Shown in pieces: positions 5,885-8,750 of a stretch of DNA of 8,750 bases (positions are counted from its first letter, which is position 1; every line of letters begins with the position of its first letter). The DNA comes from Acidobacteriota bacterium (lineage in GTDB: Bacteria; Acidobacteriota; UBA6911; RPQK01; JADFOI01). Location: positions 1 through 8,750 of the forward strand of contig JACZQQ010000106.1 of NCBI GenBank assembly GCA_022545645.1. The letters are read 5' to 3'. Position numbers and translations under genes: made by a program. The notes beneath the pieces are model-generated. The model was not told where the DNA came from. It made no database searches and saw nothing but the letters and a program-made list of their open reading frames with translations.

Positions 5885-6685
5885 ATGTTTAGACACAAGG
5901 AAGACCGAATTCTCACCACCCTCTTTATCGCCTACTTTGGCGTTGATCTGATCGTTTTTTTCACAGCCGAGAGCGTTGGATTCGTTGTTTTCTGGATGCT
6001 TTTAGGCATTCTCCCCAAGGCTTGCATCAGCTCCTTCAACCACCACCATCAACATGTGGCGACCTTTCGACACACCCTACCGAACCGCTGTCTGGAGCTG
6101 ATCTATGCTTTTCAAACGGGGGTGGTGACCAACGGCTGGACCTTGCACCACGTTCTGGGACACCACGTGAATTACCGCGACCAGGACCGGGATGAGTCTC
6201 GCTGGAAACGGAAACACGGTCAGCCCATGGGAACGATCGAGTATGCTGTCATCACATCACTGACCGCTTATACACGGGCCTTTCAAGTGGGCAAAAGATT
6301 TCCCAAACACCAAAAGCCCTTCCTGGTGATGTTCTTCATCACACTCAGCATCCTGGCTTTCTTTTTTTACCATAACTGGGTCAACGCGCTTTTCATTTTT
6401 GCTCTTCCCATGGTGATCTCCTTCTATATCACTGCCTGGCATACCTACTACCATCACGCGGGACTCGATTCTGAGACTGATCTTGATGCCTCCTATAACA
6501 TTACCGATAAATGGCATAATCTCCTGACGGGTAACCTTGGATACCATACGGCACACCATATTCGTCCCGCTTTACATTGGTCCAAACTGCCGCAATTTCA
6601 TCAAGAGATCGAATCCACGATACCCAGCCATCTCTATCGCCAAGCACCTCCGCCCTTCCGCTGGATCACTCCCCTTCTGGGTTGA
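5885..6685 (+). CDS. Compact membrane fatty-acid-desaturase-family protein
   Basis: 266-residue integral membrane protein of the fatty acid desaturase / hydroxylase superfamily, a di-iron enzyme type that inserts a double bond or hydroxyl into lipid acyl chains using O2. Histidine boxes are complete: NHHHQH (52-57), HHVLGHH (88-94), HTYYHH (186-191) and HTAHH (221-225). Membrane segments lie at about 11-43 and 145-185, the second probably a hairpin. It is shorter than many members (about 300-370 residues), mostly by a short N-terminus. A TGA lies two codons upstream in frame, so the protein cannot extend further; ATG 5885 is the only good start. The ribosome site is mediocre (GGAG 12 bases upstream, or AGGA adjoining). 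The chain position modified, or whether the substrate is an acyl-lipid or another molecule, cannot be told. Requires an electron donor not encoded here. Confidence 0.9.
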   Translation: MFRHKEDRILTTLFIAYFGVDLIVFFTAESVGFVVFWMLLGILPKACISSFNHHHQHVATFRHTLPNRCLELIYAFQTGVVTNGWTLHHVLGHHVNYRDQDRDESRWKRKHGQPMGTIEYAVITSLTAYTRAFQVGKRFPKHQKPFLVMFFITLSILAFFFYHNWVNALFIFALPMVISFYITAWHTYYHHAGLDSETDLDASYNITDKWHNLLTGNLGYHTAHHIRPALHWSKLPQFHQEIESTIPSHLYRQAPPPFRWITPLLG

Positions 6686-6711
6686 CCCCTGCTTTTTCTC
6701 CACGATACAAT
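6682..6711 (+). promoter_or_regulatory. Sigma70-like promoter of the second amidohydrolase
   Basis: TTGACC (6682-6687, 5 of 6) and TACAAT (6706-6711, 5 of 6) are 18 bases apart. The -35 overlaps the desaturase stop codon (6683-6685). Transcription would begin near 6718, giving a leader of about 43 bases. The amidohydrolase therefore probably has its own promoter despite lying only 75 bases after the desaturase. Confidence 0.55.
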
Positions 6712-6760
6712 TCAGAAAAGCTATTTCCTAATCCCACAACAAAGGGGAGAGTGAGGACAC

Positions 6761-8545
6761 ATGAAGAACTCTGTGAAGACGGTGACCCTTGGCCTCCTCA
6801 TTGGAGGCTCCACTCTACTCTGGAGCCCATACATCCGCAGCCAGCCCGCAGGGGGGCCCGACATCGTTTACCACAGTGGGCATATCGTCACCATCGACGA
6901 CGACTTCACGATCGTCGAAGCCCTCGCGGTCAGGGACGGAAAAATCGTAGCGCTCGGCTCTAACGCCGATATCAAGGCCCTTGCGCTGGGAGCAACCCGG
7001 CTGGTGGATCTCGGGGAAAAGACAATGCTGCCGGGACTCTATGACAGCCATGTCCATCTCTCTTTCGGAGGAGGTGGCAACACTCTGGACCTCAGGCACG
7101 TCAAGACGATCGAAGAGCTTCAGGAGACGCTCAAGAGGGAGGTCACCCCCATTCCGGAGGGTCAGTGGATCTTCGGACGGATCTCCGAGACCTCCTTTCC
7201 CGAACTGAAATTGCCGACCCGTTGGGATTTGGACGAGGCAACGCCCCGGCACCCGATGGCCTTGAGGCTGGGATTCCGCCTCTGGGTTGTCAACTCCCTG
7301 GCACTGGAGAAAGCGGGCATCACCAGGATGACCCCGGATCCACAAGGGGGGAAAATCGCTCGGGACGAGCGGGGAGTTCCCAACGGAGTCCTGCGCGAGC
7401 CGGCTGCGCAGCGAATGGTAGGACGTTTGCTGCCCCCATCCCCGCGCCTCGAGGATGAAACAGCCCGCAGGAATGTCCGCGCCTTCCTTCGCGAATTGGT
7501 CAGCCTTGGAATCACCAGTATCAACGTTGCCGGACTGCGGCCCGGAAACCAGCTGCGTTGGGTACAGGATAGCTACCAACGTTGGGGAGAGGAACTCCCG
7601 CGAATGACGGTACAGTTGCAGGTGCGCCCGGGCGCCGATGGGCACGACGATATTGAAGAGGGTGTGAGAGAAGCGATCCGGGATATCGAAGCGGTGTCGT
7701 TTCACACCGGCTTTGGAAATGACCGCCTCAAGCTCGGTGCCATCAAGATGGGCGTGGATGGAGGTTCCACCAGCCTGACCGCCTGGGTTCTGGAACCCTA
7801 TCCGGATGGGAGCCGAGGCCTGAATACGATTCCCCAGAGCGCGTTTTACCCCGTGGCCAAGCGGGCCCATGATCTCGGGTGGCAGATCGGGATCCACGCG
7901 GTGGGAGATGCAGCCGTCCAGATGACCGTTAACGTCTTTGAGCGAATTCTACGAGAAAGTCCCCGGGAGGACCATCGTCACTACCTCCACCATGTTGCCA
8001 TCATGCCTCCAGAGGACACCCTGCGGAAAATGGTCGATCTGGGAATCCTGGTATCGAGCCAGCCGAGTTTCACCTACGATCTGGCTCCCAACTATGAGGC
8101 GGCCCTGCATGGCAAGAGGCTCGAAACCAACAATCCGCAGAGGTCGCTGCTGGAGCGTGGCATTCGAATGGCCTACGGCTCGGATCACCGACCCTACGGA
8201 CCCATCGTGGGAATCTGGGCTGCCGTCAACCGCATCGGAAGAAATGGAAAAGTCTACGGCCCCAGCGAAGCAGTGAGCGTGAAAGAGGCTATTCGCCTTC
8301 ACACCATGGGTCCTGCTTATCTCACCTTTGACGAAAACAATCGCGGCTCTCTAGAGGTGGGCAAATGGGCCGACATGGTTGTACTCACCGAAGACATCCT
8401 GTCCGTGGACCCGGTCCGCATCCGGGAGATCGGAATCGAGAAAACGATCATCCAGGGGGAGATCGTTTACTCGGCAGACATCCCCAAGATCGCGAGATTT
8501 GACGACGGCGTGGTCTGGACGGTCGAGAATTTATCCGGAGAGTGA
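6761..8545 (+). CDS. Exported YtcJ-like amidohydrolase (Amidohydro_3)
   Basis: 594-residue metal-dependent amidohydrolase of the YtcJ / N-substituted formamide deformylase type, hydrolysing C-N bonds of an unknown small molecule. The N-terminus (residues 1-30) is signal-peptide-like with a hydrophobic core at 8-22, so a periplasmic location is likely. The TIM-barrel metal site is complete: DSHVH (His97, His99), the family segment IKMGVDGG (338-345) with Lys339 as candidate bridging lysine, IGIHAVGD (His379), HHVAIM (His410/His411) and YGSDH (Asp475). The C-terminal beta-sandwich closes with GSLEVGKWADMVVLTED (529-545). Family length is normal. GTGAGGA and AAAGGGGAG precede the ATG. The N-terminal VEALAVRD stretch is identical in the 617-residue amidohydrolase at 1156-3009, showing they are distant paralogues. 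It probably forms its own transcription unit. Confidence 0.95.
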   Translation: MKNSVKTVTLGLLIGGSTLLWSPYIRSQPAGGPDIVYHSGHIVTIDDDFTIVEALAVRDGKIVALGSNADIKALALGATRLVDLGEKTMLPGLYDSHVHLSFGGGGNTLDLRHVKTIEELQETLKREVTPIPEGQWIFGRISETSFPELKLPTRWDLDEATPRHPMALRLGFRLWVVNSLALEKAGITRMTPDPQGGKIARDERGVPNGVLREPAAQRMVGRLLPPSPRLEDETARRNVRAFLRELVSLGITSINVAGLRPGNQLRWVQDSYQRWGEELPRMTVQLQVRPGADGHDDIEEGVREAIRDIEAVSFHTGFGNDRLKLGAIKMGVDGGSTSLTAWVLEPYPDGSRGLNTIPQSAFYPVAKRAHDLGWQIGIHAVGDAAVQMTVNVFERILRESPREDHRHYLHHVAIMPPEDTLRKMVDLGILVSSQPSFTYDLAPNYEAALHGKRLETNNPQRSLLERGIRMAYGSDHRPYGPIVGIWAAVNRIGRNGKVYGPSEAVSVKEAIRLHTMGPAYLTFDENNRGSLEVGKWADMVVLTEDILSVDPVRIREIGIEKTIIQGEIVYSADIPKIARFDDGVVWTVENLSGE

Positions 8546-8567
8546 AACGCAGGAATCCTGCCCTCAG

Positions 8568-8584
8568 GTCAGCCGGTGGCTGAC
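8568..8584 (+). terminator. Weak terminator-like hairpin after the second amidohydrolase
   Basis: GTCAGCC GGT GGCTGAC is a perfect 7-bp stem with a 3-base loop, 22 bases after the stop codon. No T tract follows, so termination would be weak or Rho-assisted. It is the only good stem close to the gene end. Confidence 0.35.
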
Positions 8585-8687
8585 GGCGATCTAAGAAGAG
8601 GTTTGGCGGTTGAAAGCCAATTCAGGCTGGCCCGTGGGCTAAAGAGGGTGTCTCAAAATTCCGTTTGATCTTGATTGAGGCATGTAG

Positions 8688-8750
8688 GGGCGCACAGACG
8701 TGCGCCCACAAATCTCTGTTTGTCAACGGGTTATAGGGCGCACGTCTGTG
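8688..8750. repeat. GC-rich intergenic inverted repeat running off the window
   Basis: GGGCGCAC AGAC GTGCGCCC (8688-8707) is a perfect 8-bp stem with a 4-base loop. From 8736 to the window end, GGGCGCACGTCTGTG is an exact 15-base match to the reverse complement of that unit, so a second, inverted copy is cut by the edge. Such GC-rich palindromes preceded by GTAGGG are typical of dispersed REP/MITE-like repeats. The rest of 8546-8750 holds no gene that I see. Confidence 0.6.

Noticed and set aside
5811..5951. Short frame from TTG preceded by AGGAGGAGG
   Set aside because: The Shine-Dalgarno-like run is strong, but the 46-codon product overlaps the desaturase start in another frame and has no recognisable feature. 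It could be chance.
6815..7897. 360-codon open frame on the minus strand
   Set aside because: Antisense to the second amidohydrolase, whose catalytic motifs are all on the plus strand. No domain is visible.
5885..8545. Desaturase-amidohydrolase operon as a functional system
   Set aside because: Although on one strand and 75 bases apart, a good promoter sits at the junction and the families have no known joint pathway.

Overview
The window is bacterial chromosomal DNA with seven confident protein genes plus one small uncharacterised one. It has no tRNA, rRNA, CRISPR array or phage gene. The GC content looks slightly above 50%. Exported amidohydrolase enzymes, a Tat-exported hydrolase and short heptamer-phased intergenic repeats suggest an uncultured environmental heterotroph, for example an Acidobacteriota- or Desulfobacterota-like lineage. 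That placement is an inference from gene style; no marker gene is present.

Left part (1-3811). Two genes on the minus strand, read from right to left, form a likely operon: a signal-peptide-bearing YtcJ-like amidohydrolase (3009-1156), then 33 bases later a Tat-exported alpha/beta hydrolase (1122-82). Upstream on the same strand is a small membrane-anchored Dabb-domain protein (3606-3208). Three degenerate 7-base repeat arrays (13-76, 3128-3190, 3710-3755) lie in the three intergenic spaces around these genes. The first two are inverted relative to each other and bracket the two-gene operon.

Middle (3812-5706). A single-domain PilZ protein (plus strand) converges on a GyaR-like 2-hydroxyacid dehydrogenase (minus strand) with only 7 bases between their stops. 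The dehydrogenase gene contains a perfect 17-bp inverted repeat inside its coding sequence. A divergent gene on its far side encodes a 119-residue protein of unknown function, best started at a GTG with a strong ribosome binding site.

Right part (5885-8750). A compact four-histidine-box membrane desaturase is followed by a second exported YtcJ-like amidohydrolase (6761-8545). The latter has its own sigma70-like promoter overlapping the desaturase stop codon. The window ends in 205 noncoding bases holding hairpins and one and a half copies of a GC-rich inverted repeat that runs off the edge.

Taken together, the two amidohydrolases and the alpha/beta hydrolase look like periplasmic hydrolytic (catabolic) capacity. 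The remaining genes (dehydrogenase, desaturase, PilZ) look like ordinary metabolism, membrane lipid and c-di-GMP functions. I did not find a convincing new multi-gene system. The most unusual signals are the repeat arrays and the intragenic inverted repeat.
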